Shown here in pieces: positions 16,521-24,731 of a stretch of 64,000 nt of DNA. The stretch's first letter is position 1; every line of letters starts with the position of its first letter. The notes beneath the pieces were generated by a model. The model saw only the letters and a list, made by a program, of their open reading frames with translations. It did no database searches and had not been told where the DNA came from. This DNA comes from Actinomadura flavalba DSM 45200 (lineage in GTDB: Bacteria > Actinomycetota > Actinomycetes > Streptosporangiales > Streptosporangiaceae), in assembly GCF_000374305.1 (NCBI RefSeq), contig NZ_KB894093.1, positions 1,116,001 through 1,180,000 on the forward strand. Direction: 5' to 3'. The position numbers were made by a program, and so were the translations under genes.

Positions 16521-17792
16521 ATGATCGAAGAAACCCCCCTCCGGCGGCACCTCCTCGCCCCCTGGCGCGGCCTCGGCCTGTACCTGCTGTTCGTCCCGGG
16601 CACGCTGCTGTACTGCCTGTTCCTGACGTCGCTGACGCTGACCGGCGTCGGGATCGGCCTGCTGCTCACGCCCGTCGTGCTCGTCGCGATCCGCGGCCTG
16701 CTCGACACGGTGCGCGGCCTGCTCCGCGCCCGGACGGGCGTCGCGATCGACCGCCCGTACCTGCCCGAGGTCGCCGGGGAGAACGCGGTGCGCCGCTTCG
16801 CCCGGCTCCTGTCGGACCCGGCGACCTGGCGCGACACCGCGTGGCTCGCCGCCGACCCGGTCGTCGGCGCGTTCACCGCCGCGCTGCCCGCGCTGCTCAT
16901 CGCGGAGGGCGTCTGGGGACTGCTCCTCACCGCCTTCGCGGGCGACGTGCTCGTCCGGAACGGCGGCGGGGACTGGTACCTGTTCATCCCGGTCGGCGCG
17001 GACTATCCGGACCGGCCGCTGCTCCAGTTCGGGACGGCCGCGCTCGGCGTCCTGCTCATCGCGCTCGGCTTCGCGTTCGGCCCCAGGCTGGTCGGCGCCT
17101 ACGGCCGGTGGGGCGCGTTCCTGCTCGGCCCGACCGAGGCGTCCCGGCTCAAGCTGCGCGTCCGGCACCTGACCGCGTCGCGCTCGGACGCCGTGGACGC
17201 GTCCGCCGCCGAGCTGCGCCGCATCGAGCGCGACCTGCACGACGGCGCGCAGGCCCGGCTCGTCGCGATGGGCATGAGCCTCGGCGCGATCGAGCACCTG
17301 CTCGACAAGGACCCGGAGAAGGCGCGGCTGCTGCTGACCCGCGCCCGCGAGTCGTCCGCGCAGGCGCTGCACGAGCTGCGCGACCTGGTGCGCGGCATCC
17401 ACCCGCCGGTGCTCGCGGACCGGGGCGTCGCCGACGCCGTCCGCGCGCTCGCCCTCGACCACCCGCTGGACGTCGAGGTGACCGCCGAGCTGGACGGGCG
17501 TCCCCCGGCGCCGGTCGAGTCCGCCGCTTACTTCGCCGTCGCGGAGATCCTGACCAACGCCGCCAAGCACGCGGACGCGGAACGCGTCTGGATCGACCTG
17601 CGGCAGACGGCGGGCCTCCTGCGCGTCTCGGTCACCGACGACGGACGCGGCGGCGCGAGCCTCGACGGCGGGACCGGGCTGCGCGGCGTCGAACGGCGGC
17701 TCGGTACCTTCGACGGCGTGCTCGCCGTGTCGTCCCCGCCCGGCGGCCCGACCGTCGTGACCCTGGAGCTGCCGTGCGCGCCGACCACCTGA
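16521..17792 (+). CDS. Sensor histidine kinase (NarL/LiaS-type HisKA_3)
   Basis: A 423-residue membrane sensor kinase. The N-terminal half has about four transmembrane helices in a sensor-domain pattern. The dimerisation/phosphoacceptor motif ERDLHDGAQARLVAMGMSLG carries the phosphorylated His. The C-terminal HATPase has the N-box (AEILTNAAKHADA) and G-boxes (DDGRGGASLDGGTGLRGVERR). It is 10 bases upstream of its response regulator. The signal is unknown. Confidence 0.93.
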   Translation: MIEETPLRRHLLAPWRGLGLYLLFVPGTLLYCLFLTSLTLTGVGIGLLLTPVVLVAIRGLLDTVRGLLRARTGVAIDRPYLPEVAGENAVRRFARLLSDPATWRDTAWLAADPVVGAFTAALPALLIAEGVWGLLLTAFAGDVLVRNGGGDWYLFIPVGADYPDRPLLQFGTAALGVLLIALGFAFGPRLVGAYGRWGAFLLGPTEASRLKLRVRHLTASRSDAVDASAAELRRIERDLHDGAQARLVAMGMSLGAIEHLLDKDPEKARLLLTRARESSAQALHELRDLVRGIHPPVLADRGVADAVRALALDHPLDVEVTAELDGRPPAPVESAAYFAVAEILTNAAKHADAERVWIDLRQTAGLLRVSVTDDGRGGASLDGGTGLRGVERRLGTFDGVLAVSSPPGGPTVVTLELPCAPTT

Positions 17793-17802
17793 CGGCCCGC
17801 TG

Positions 17803-18447
17803 ATGCGGGTCGTGCTCGCCGAGGACCTGGCCCTGCTGCGGGAGGGCCTGGTCAGCCTGCTGGAGGCGCACGGGTTCGAGATCGTCGCGGCGGTCGACAA
17901 CGGCCCGTCGCTGCGCCGCGCGCTGCTGGAGCACCGGCCGGACGTCGCCGTCGTGGACGTCCGGCTGCCGCCGTCGTTCACCGACGAGGGCCTCCAGGCG
18001 GCGCTGGCCGCGCGCCGCGAGGTGCCGGGCCTGCCGGTGCTGGTGCTGTCGCAGTACGTCGAGCAGCTCTACGCCCGCGAGCTGCTGGCCGACGGCACCG
18101 GCGGCATCGGCTACCTGCTCAAGGACCGGGTGTTCGACGCGGCGCAGTTCGTGGACGCCGTCCGCCGCGTCGCCGCCGGGGGCACCGCGATGGACCCGGA
18201 GGTCATCTCCCGCCTCGTCGCGCGCGGCGGGCGCGACACCGGCGTGGCCCGGCTGACGCCGCGCGAGCTGGAGGTGCTGGAGCTGATGGCGGAGGGCCGC
18301 TCCAACGCGGCCATCGCCGAACGCCTCGTCGTCACCGAACGCGCCGTCACCAAGCACACCGCGAACATCTTCACCAAGCTCGACCTTCCGGTCGCCCCGG
18401 ACGACAACCGCCGCGTCCTGGCCGTCCTCGCCTACCTCGGCCGGTAA
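17803..18447 (+). CDS. Response regulator, LuxR/NarL family
   Basis: A 214-residue DNA-binding regulator. The receiver domain has the acidic pocket (AED near residue 7), phosphoacceptor Asp52 (VAVVDVRLPP) and the conserved Lys in GYLLKDRVF. The C-terminal LuxR helix-turn-helix runs LTPRELEVLELMAEGRSNAAI to TKHTANIFTKLDL. Partner of the adjoining kinase. Target genes are not evident. Confidence 0.94.
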   Translation: MRVVLAEDLALLREGLVSLLEAHGFEIVAAVDNGPSLRRALLEHRPDVAVVDVRLPPSFTDEGLQAALAARREVPGLPVLVLSQYVEQLYARELLADGTGGIGYLLKDRVFDAAQFVDAVRRVAAGGTAMDPEVISRLVARGGRDTGVARLTPRELEVLELMAEGRSNAAIAERLVVTERAVTKHTANIFTKLDLPVAPDDNRRVLAVLAYLGR

Positions 18448-18568
18448 ACGAGCAACGCGGGATCGCGCGGGACGAAGGAGAGCAACGACCCACTTTTCCG
18501 CCGCAGGATGCCGTTCAGGCAGCACGATGGGAGCATCGTGCTCGGCGGCCGAGCCAAGGGAGGCTCCG

Positions 18569-19375
18569 ATGACGTGGATCTTGGTGGTGCTCTGCCTGAC
18601 GATCGCCGGGCTGGAGCTGTACATGGCGTTCGACCGCAGGCGCGGGCCCGCGGGGTCGGAGCTGGCCGACCTGCGGCATCGCGTGGCCGCCAACGCCGAG
18701 GACGTCGCGCAGGTGCGCAAGGCGCAGGAGGAGACCGGCGCGCGCGTCGGCTCGGTCATCGCGCAGATCAACGACCGGCTGCTGCCCGACGTGAACGAGC
18801 GCCTGTCCCGGCAGGGCGCGGCGCTCGACCGCGCCACCGGCGAACTGGTCGCGCTCCGCGACCATCTGGCCCGCCGGCTGGACGCCGCCGTCGCCGCGTC
18901 GCTGGGCGCCCCGCCGACCGACACGGTCGCGGGCGGCGTCGCCGCGACCGACGCGCGGCCCGCGCTCACCGAGGCGTTCGAACGGCTGGCGCTGCGCTAC
19001 GGCCTGCACGCCGAACTCACCATCCCCGGCGAGGACCCCGAGACGGGCTGGCGGCTGCGCTGCTATCTGACCGGCCGCAGCCCGCGCGCCCTGGAGACCG
19101 ACTTCCTCGAACTCCTCGGCGCGCTCAACGACCCCGGCGACGGCAACCCGATCCGCGACCTGCTCGACGGCCTCCGCACCGCCGGGCCGGGCGCCGCGCA
19201 GCTCGGCCCGCTGCTGGTCGCGCGGACGCCGGAGGAGTACGTCGTCGGCGTCCTGCCGCTGGCGGAGCTGCGCCGCAGCGACGCGACCGCGCTGCTCGAC
19301 GACCCCAAGGACGCCGCCGCCCGCCTGCACCGCCTGCCCCCGGCCCGCTTCCGCGACCTGCCCGCCGGAGGCTGA
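18569..19375 (+). CDS. Membrane-anchored coiled-coil hypothetical protein
   Basis: A 268-residue protein of unknown function. One N-terminal transmembrane helix (ILVVLCLTIAGLELYMAF) is followed by a long charged coiled coil (about 30-120: NAEDVAQVRKAQEETGARVG). A globular C-terminal half has motifs LRCYLTGRSPRALETDFLEL and DDPKDAAARLHRLPPARF. It may be a bitopic scaffold protein. ATG at 18569 is preceded by AGGGAGG; an upstream ATG at 18527 has no such signal. Its stop lies within a tiny hairpin shared with the convergent crotonase gene. Confidence 0.75.
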   Translation: MTWILVVLCLTIAGLELYMAFDRRRGPAGSELADLRHRVAANAEDVAQVRKAQEETGARVGSVIAQINDRLLPDVNERLSRQGAALDRATGELVALRDHLARRLDAAVAASLGAPPTDTVAGGVAATDARPALTEAFERLALRYGLHAELTIPGEDPETGWRLRCYLTGRSPRALETDFLELLGALNDPGDGNPIRDLLDGLRTAGPGAAQLGPLLVARTPEEYVVGVLPLAELRRSDATALLDDPKDAAARLHRLPPARFRDLPAGG

Positions 19376-19385
19376 CGGCTCAGCC
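19370..19385. terminator. Hairpin spanning two convergent stop codons
   Basis: GGCTGA-CGGC-TCAGCC: a 6-bp stem in which each arm contains the stop codon of one of the two facing genes (TGA at 19373-19375; TCA, reverse complement of TGA, at 19380-19382). It is short for a terminator but well placed; the same arrangement recurs at 24717-24731. Confidence 0.35.
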
Positions 19386-20144
19386 GCGCGGCGCCGTCCA
19401 GGTGAACTTCGGGGCGCGGCGTTCGAGGAACGCCGCGACGCCCTCGGCCGTGTCGCCGGACGCGGCGGCCTCGTCCAGCCACGCCGTCGCCAGGTCGCCG
19501 ATCGGGGCTCCGGCCGCGACGGCGTCCACGATCTCCTTCGTGGCGCGCTGGGTGAGCAGGGACCGGGACGCCAGCGTCGCCGCGAACGCCTCCACGCGGG
19601 CGGCCAGGCCGTCCGCCGGGACGATCTCGTCCACCAGCCCGACGCGCAGCGCGTGCGGGGCGTCGACGAGGTCGGACGAGTAAAGCAGGTACTTCGCCGC
19701 CGACGGGCCGACGAGCCGGGTGATGCGGGCCGTCGCCGGAGCGGGGTAGACGATGCCGAGTTTGGCCGGGGTGATGCCGAAGCGGGCGCGTTCGGTGGCG
19801 AAGCGCAGGTCGCAGGCGGCGGCGAGCTGGCAGCCGCCGCCGACGCAGAAGCCGTCGATGGCGGCGATCGTCGGCTTGGGGAACGCGGCCAGGGCCTCTT
19901 CGGCGAGCGTGGACAGGCCCGCGTCGGAGCGGTCGATCGAGGCCAGTTCGCCGATGTCGGCGCCCGCGCAGAAGGTGCCGCCCGCGCCCGTCAGCACGAC
20001 GACGCGGACGCCGGTGTCGGCGGCCAGCCGGTCGAGCAGGACCGGAACGGCGCGCCACATGTCGGCCGTCATCGCGTTGCGCTTCTCCGGCCGGTCGATC
20101 GTGATCGTGCCGGTGCCGCCGCCCGTGGTGCAGCGCAGCCCCAT
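19380..20144 (-). CDS. Enoyl-CoA hydratase/isomerase family protein
   Basis: A 254-residue crotonase-fold protein. The CoA/oxyanion-hole motifs are present (GAGGTFCAGADI and GFCVGGGCQLAAACDLRFA). The segment after the second motif reads ARFGITPAKLGIVYP, where true hydratases usually carry a Pro-Glu with the catalytic glutamate; no equivalent glutamate is obvious. It may therefore be an isomerase, hydrolase or other crotonase rather than a beta-oxidation hydratase. It is monocistronic and divergent from the PEP-synthase-like gene. Confidence 0.88.
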   Translation of the reverse strand: MGLRCTTGGGTGTITIDRPEKRNAMTADMWRAVPVLLDRLAADTGVRVVVLTGAGGTFCAGADIGELASIDRSDAGLSTLAEEALAAFPKPTIAAIDGFCVGGGCQLAAACDLRFATERARFGITPAKLGIVYPAPATARITRLVGPSAAKYLLYSSDLVDAPHALRVGLVDEIVPADGLAARVEAFAATLASRSLLTQRATKEIVDAVAAGAPIGDLATAWLDEAAASGDTAEGVAAFLERRAPKFTWTAPRG

Positions 20145-20284
20145 CCGTGCCCCCTCCGCCTAGGTGCGCCCATCGTAGGGCGGGCCGGTTTCAGGGTGAT
20201 CTCCGCCCTCCGGACGATGGACAACCGCCCGGACCACCCCTCGGGAGGAAGGTGAGGACAGCACTACGGAGGGAGGACTTTCCG

Positions 20285-22336
20285 GTGCGAAAAAGGGATT
20301 CTGGCAGGAGGGCGGCCCCCCGGAGAACGGAGTCCACGGTGTCGGCGAGCGAACCCCTCCACCGCACTCTGCCGCTGACCGACCCGGCCGCCGGAGACCC
20401 CGGGCGGACCGGGGCGAAGGCGGCGAACCTGGCCCGCGCGGCGCGGCACGGGCTACCCGTCCTGCCCGGGTTCGTGGTGCCGGTCGGGCATCCCGACCCG
20501 TCCGGCGACGCCGGGCTGCGGGCCGCGTGGGAGACGCTGGACGGCGCCGCGCGGCCGCTCGTCGTGCGGTCGTCGTCCACCGCCGAGGACGGCGCCGTCT
20601 CGTCCATGGCCGGACGCTTCCTGTCCGTCCTCGACGTGCGCGGCTGGACCGCCTGCACCGAGGCCGTCGCGGCCGTGCGGGCGTCCGCCGACGGGGACGG
20701 CACCATGGGCGTGCTGCTCCAGCCGCAGCTCGACGCGGCGGCGGGCGGCGTCCTGTTCGGCGCCGACCCGGTGGACGGCCGCACCGACCGCGTCGTCGTC
20801 TCGGCCGTGAACGGGGCGCCGCACGAGCTGGTCGGCGGCGAGGTGGACGGCGTCCGGTACGTGCTGACCCGCCGGGGACGTCCCGTCCCGGCCGAGTGCG
20901 ACGACCCGTCCGGCGGGCCGCTGGAACGCCGCCGCCTGCGCGAGCTGGCCCGGCTCGCCGCCCGCGCGGCCGCCGTGTTCGGCGGCCCGCAGGACATCGA
21001 GTTCGCGTTCGACCGCGACGGCCGGCTGTGGCTGCTCCAGAGCCGTCCGGTGACGGCGCTCGCGCCCGTCCCGCCGCGCCGCGCCCGGCTGCTCGGCCCC
21101 GGCCCGGTCGCCGAGACGCTGCCCGACGCGCTCGCGCCGCTGGAGGCCGACCTGTGGCTCGGCCCCCTCGACCGGGGGCTCGGGGAGGCGCTGGTGCTCG
21201 CGGGCGCCGTGGGCCGCCGCGCGCTGCGCCGCCCCACGGTCGTCGCGGTCGGCGGACGCGCCGCCGCCGACCTGCGCCGTCTCGGCGCCGCGCCGGGCCG
21301 CCCGTCCCGGCTGCGGCCGCTCAACCCGGTCCCGCCCGCGCGGCGGCTCGGCGCCGCGTGGCGCACCGGACGGCTGCGCGCCGGGCTGCCCGCCCTCGCG
21401 CGCGCCACCGCCGCCGACGTGGACGCCGCGCTCGCCGCCGTCCCGCCGCCCGCCGACCTGGACGACCCCGAACTGGCCGCCGCCCTCGACTGGACCCGCG
21501 CCGCCCTCACCGCCCTGCACGGGCTGGAGGCGCTGGCCGGGTCGCTGCTTCCCGAGGGCGACGGCGCGGGCGCGGCGGCGCGGGGGCTCGCCGCGCTCCG
21601 CCGGGGCCGCGCGGCCGGACGGACCGACGCGCAGATCGTCGCCGCCGATCCGGCCGTGCTGGCCCTCGTCCCGCCCGCGATCGGGCCCGCCGTCCGGCTC
21701 CCCGCCGGAACCCCGGCCGCGACGCCGGTGGCCGGGCCCCCGGCGCCGCGCGAACTGCTGCGCGCCCGCATCCGGCTCGTGCAGGAACTCGGCGCCCGCC
21801 TCGCCTGGACGGCCGGACGCCGCCTCACCGCCGCCGGGGCGCTGCCCGAGCCCGGCCAGGTCCGGGCGCTGCGGTACGCCGAGGTGGCGGCGGCGCTGCG
21901 CGGCGGGCCGCTGCCCGCCGACGCCGGGCGCCGTCCCGTCCCGCCCGCCGCCGCGCCGCTGCCCGCCGCGTTCCGGCTCGCCGGGGACCGCGTCGTCGCC
22001 GAGGCGGCCCCGTCCGGCGGCGCGCGCCCGGCGGGCGGCGGACGCGGCGCCGGGCCCGTGCACACCGGTCCGGGCGCTCCCCCGCCCGGGTCGGTGCTCG
22101 TCGTCCGCACCCTCGCGCCCGGCCTCGCCACCGACCTGCCCGCGCTGGCCGGGCTCGTCGCCGAGACCGGCAGCCCCCTGTCGCACCTGGCGATCCTCGC
22201 CCGCGAACTCGGCGTGCCCACCGTCGTCGGCCTGCGCGGCGCGCTCGACCGCTTCCCGCCCGGCGCCCGCGTCGTCGTCGACGGCGACACCGGCTCCGTC
22301 GAACCCACCCCCACCGGAGAGGAGTCGGTGACGTGA
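20285..22336 (+). CDS. PEP synthase / pyruvate phosphate dikinase-like protein
   Basis: A 683-residue two-domain phosphotransfer enzyme. The N-terminal ATP-grasp-like domain (about 35-280) has TGAKAANLARAARHGLPVLP, VVRSSSTAEDGAVSSMAGRF and the closing DIEFAFDRDGRLWLLQSRPV. A long Ala/Pro/Arg-rich middle follows. The C-terminal swivelling domain has the phosphohistidine motif TGSPLSHLAILARELGVP. No PEP/pyruvate barrel domain follows, so it may phosphorylate an acceptor other than pyruvate, as rifampin phosphotransferase-type relatives do. GTG at 20285 has a strong GGAGGGAGG; GTG at 20339 (GGAG upstream) is an alternative. Its stop overlaps the next start (GTGA). Confidence 0.82.
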   Translation: MRKRDSGRRAAPRRTESTVSASEPLHRTLPLTDPAAGDPGRTGAKAANLARAARHGLPVLPGFVVPVGHPDPSGDAGLRAAWETLDGAARPLVVRSSSTAEDGAVSSMAGRFLSVLDVRGWTACTEAVAAVRASADGDGTMGVLLQPQLDAAAGGVLFGADPVDGRTDRVVVSAVNGAPHELVGGEVDGVRYVLTRRGRPVPAECDDPSGGPLERRRLRELARLAARAAAVFGGPQDIEFAFDRDGRLWLLQSRPVTALAPVPPRRARLLGPGPVAETLPDALAPLEADLWLGPLDRGLGEALVLAGAVGRRALRRPTVVAVGGRAAADLRRLGAAPGRPSRLRPLNPVPPARRLGAAWRTGRLRAGLPALARATAADVDAALAAVPPPADLDDPELAAALDWTRAALTALHGLEALAGSLLPEGDGAGAAARGLAALRRGRAAGRTDAQIVAADPAVLALVPPAIGPAVRLPAGTPAATPVAGPPAPRELLRARIRLVQELGARLAWTAGRRLTAAGALPEPGQVRALRYAEVAAALRGGPLPADAGRRPVPPAAAPLPAAFRLAGDRVVAEAAPSGGARPAGGGRGAGPVHTGPGAPPPGSVLVVRTLAPGLATDLPALAGLVAETGSPLSHLAILARELGVPTVVGLRGALDRFPPGARVVVDGDTGSVEPTPTGEESVT

Positions 22337-23184
22337 TCCGGAGGCTTGTGGTCGGGGCTCTCGGGGCGATGGTCGTGTTCACCGGGGCGTATCTCGTCGT
22401 GTACACGGCGCGGTGGGAGTGGCAGCGGGCGTTGATGGCGGGGCAGTTGCTGATCGTGGCGCTGGTCGTGCTCGTCGCGGTGGCGGGGGCGGCGCGGCTG
22501 CGGCGGATCGAGGCGCTGCTGGCCGAGCGGACGGCGCCCGGCGACGCCCCGTACGGCGAGGCCGCGCCCGGGACGCCCCGGTTCCGCTGGCTGGAGTCCG
22601 ACGCCGACCGGTACGGGGTCTTCATCCCGGTCCTGCTCGGCGCGGGCATCGTCGTGTCCGCGCTGGCCGCGCTCGTCGAGCGGATCGCCGCCGCGTTCGG
22701 ACGGGGCGACGGCCGCCGCGCCGTCGTCCCCGCCGTGCTCACGCCGCCGTCCGGCGGCGTCCTGGCGGGCGCGCCCGAACCGCCCGAGCGGCGCGGACGC
22801 GGCGTCCGCACCGCGCTCGCCGCCGTCGCGATCGCCCTCGTCGCGGGCCTGGCCGTCGCGGAGATCGCCGAGCACACCCAGGACCGCCCCGACGCCCCGC
22901 CGGACGCGCCCACCAGCACCCTCGTCGTCGCCGCGCGCACCCACGGCCCCGCCGCCGAGACGTCCGGGACGCTCGTCACCCGGCTCTGGGAGTACTGCCG
23001 AGGCTCCACCCGCCCCTACCTGACCGGCGGCGGCGTCGCCCCGCTCGGCGGCGACCGGTACGCCGTCGTCGTCGAACCCGCCCTGGGCGAGCACGCGCTG
23101 CGGCGGCTGCGCGGCTGCCTCCAGGACGCGATGATCGACGGAGGCCGGTTCGAGGTCGTGTCCGTCCGGCCCGACGTCGGCTGA
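22333..23184 (+). CDS. Membrane protein of unknown function, coupled to upstream gene
   Basis: A 283-residue protein. Predicted transmembrane helices lie near 5-27, 33-53, 95-117 and 155-175. A C-terminal extracytoplasmic domain of about 100 residues has two cysteines (LWEYCRGSTRPY and RRLRGCLQDAMI) that could form a disulfide. No family recognised. The GTG start overlaps the stop of the PEP-synthase-like gene by four bases, implying coupled synthesis and a shared role. Confidence 0.78.
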   Translation: MIRRLVVGALGAMVVFTGAYLVVYTARWEWQRALMAGQLLIVALVVLVAVAGAARLRRIEALLAERTAPGDAPYGEAAPGTPRFRWLESDADRYGVFIPVLLGAGIVVSALAALVERIAAAFGRGDGRRAVVPAVLTPPSGGVLAGAPEPPERRGRGVRTALAAVAIALVAGLAVAEIAEHTQDRPDAPPDAPTSTLVVAARTHGPAAETSGTLVTRLWEYCRGSTRPYLTGGGVAPLGGDRYAVVVEPALGEHALRRLRGCLQDAMIDGGRFEVVSVRPDVG

Positions 23185-23530
23185 AACACCAAGTGTTGAT
23201 CAAGGGGAATGCGCGACGGCGGTGCGGTGCTGTACTCTCTGGGAAAGGTCTTCGTCCTTCCCTCTCACGGCATCGTGCAGCGAACGGCGAAGACACCGAC
23301 CCGGGTCATCTGAGCACCCGGCGCGTCGAATTCCCCAACCGTGCCGACGCCCCACGGGGTTGCGGCCATCGCAGCAAGGGGGCGCACGTCAGCCCGGTGG
23401 GCCGAGCCGCACAGGCCGCACGCCCGACCATTCCCTCCCCCGTTCCCTCCCGCACCGCTAGAACAGCGCATTCGTGGGAACACACCCCGGGTGGGTCGCG
23501 CTCAGCCGCCCCTCCTGAGAAGGGACCTTC
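23185..23530 (+). promoter_or_regulatory. Long C-rich leader upstream of the short rho gene
   Basis: This 346-base gap holds no convincing gene. Its 3' half is rich in C and poor in G runs (for example CCATTCCCTCCCCCGTTCCC), the composition Rho prefers when loading on RNA. A TGTACTCT element near 23233 resembles a -10 site. The ribosome binding site GAGAAGGGA lies just before the ATG at 23531. Autoregulation by premature Rho termination, known for rho leaders elsewhere, is the natural hypothesis. Confidence 0.4.
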
Positions 23531-24718
23531 ATGCCCAGCACCATCACCCCGGAACGCGCGGCGGCTCCGGCGCACGTCCCCAAGCAGGCGGCCGGACGCC
23601 CCGCCGAGGACCTCCAGGTCCCGTTCACCGGCATCCTGGCCGTCCAGGACAAGCACGCCTTCGTCCGCACGTCCGGCTACCTCCCCGGCGACAACGACGT
23701 CTACGTCTCGCTCGCCCAGGTGAAGACCAACCACCTGCGCCCCGGCGACGCCGTCGCGGGCACCGCCCGCACGCCCCGGTCCGGCCGCGAGAAGTTCAAC
23801 GCGCTCGTGCACGTCGAGACCGTCAACGGCGTCACGCCGCAGCAGGCCGGGCAGCGCCCCGAGTTCGGCCGGCTGACGCCGCTGTTCCCGCAGGAGCGCC
23901 TGCGCCTGGACACCGGCCCCCTCGCCTCCCGCGTCATCGACCTCATGGCGCCCATCGGCAAGGGCCAGCGCGGCCTCATCGTCTCCCCGCCCAAGGTCGG
24001 CAAGACGATGATGCTCCAGACGATCGCCAACGCGATCACGCTGTCCGAGCCGGACGTCCACCTCATGGTCGTGCTCATCGACGAGCGCCCCGAAGAGGTC
24101 ACCGACATGGTCCGCTCCATCGACGGCGAGATCATCCACTCCACGTTCGACCGGCCCGCCGAGGAGCACACCGCCCTCGCCGAGCTGGCCGTCGAGCGCG
24201 CCAAGCGGCTCGTCGAGCAGGGCCACGACGTCGTCATGCTGCTCGACTCCATCACCCGCCTCGGCCGCGCCTACAACCTGGCCGCGCCGTCCAACACCCG
24301 CATCCTCGCGGGCGGTGTCGCCACCACCGCGCTGTACCCGCCGAAGAAGTTCTTCGGCGCCGCGCGCAACATCGAGGAGGGCGGCTCGCTGACGATCCTC
24401 GCGACCGCGCTCGTCGAGACCGGCTCGCGCATGGACGAGGTCTTCTTCGAGGAGTTCAAGGGCACCGGCAACATGGAGCTGAAGCTCGACCGCTCCCTCG
24501 CCGACCGCCGCGTCTTCCCCGCGATCGACCTGGAGGCGTCCGGCACGCGCCGCGAGGAACTGCTCATGACCCCCGAGGAACTGGCGGTCAACTGGCGGCT
24601 GCGCCGCGCGCTGTCCGGCCTCGACCGGCAGGGCGCCATCGAACAGCTCCTCGACCGGATGAAGGGCACCAGGTCCAACGCCGAGTTCCTGCTGCGGGTG
24701 CAGCAGCAGACGTCCTGA
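23531..24718 (+). CDS. rho: Transcription termination factor Rho, short paralogue
   Basis: A 395-residue hexameric RNA helicase subunit that ends transcription. Seen are the RNA-binding OSB domain (FTGILAVQDKHAFVRTSGYL, DVYVSLAQVKTNHLRPGD), the ATPase core with Walker A PPKVGKTMM, Walker B VVMLLDSITRLGRAYN, the Q-loop region (SNTRILAGGV) and the C-terminal MTPEELAVNWRLRRAL. Usual actinobacterial Rho is about 600-700 residues with an N-terminal Rho_N domain and a large Arg/Gly-rich insertion; both are missing. The gene is also not in the common thrB-rho-rpmE context. I infer a second, trimmed Rho; the main copy should lie elsewhere. Confidence 0.92.
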   Translation: MPSTITPERAAAPAHVPKQAAGRPAEDLQVPFTGILAVQDKHAFVRTSGYLPGDNDVYVSLAQVKTNHLRPGDAVAGTARTPRSGREKFNALVHVETVNGVTPQQAGQRPEFGRLTPLFPQERLRLDTGPLASRVIDLMAPIGKGQRGLIVSPPKVGKTMMLQTIANAITLSEPDVHLMVVLIDERPEEVTDMVRSIDGEIIHSTFDRPAEEHTALAELAVERAKRLVEQGHDVVMLLDSITRLGRAYNLAAPSNTRILAGGVATTALYPPKKFFGAARNIEEGGSLTILATALVETGSRMDEVFFEEFKGTGNMELKLDRSLADRRVFPAIDLEASGTRREELLMTPEELAVNWRLRRALSGLDRQGAIEQLLDRMKGTRSNAEFLLRVQQQTS

Positions 24719-24731
24719 CGGCTCAGCCGTC
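24717..24731. terminator. Hairpin spanning rho and kinase stop codons
   Basis: GACGGC-TCA-GCCGTC: a 6-bp stem with 3-base loop. The rho TGA (24716-24718) enters the left arm and the kinase stop (complement of 24723-24725) forms the loop. It is the only structure in the 4-base gap between the convergent genes. Confidence 0.35.
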
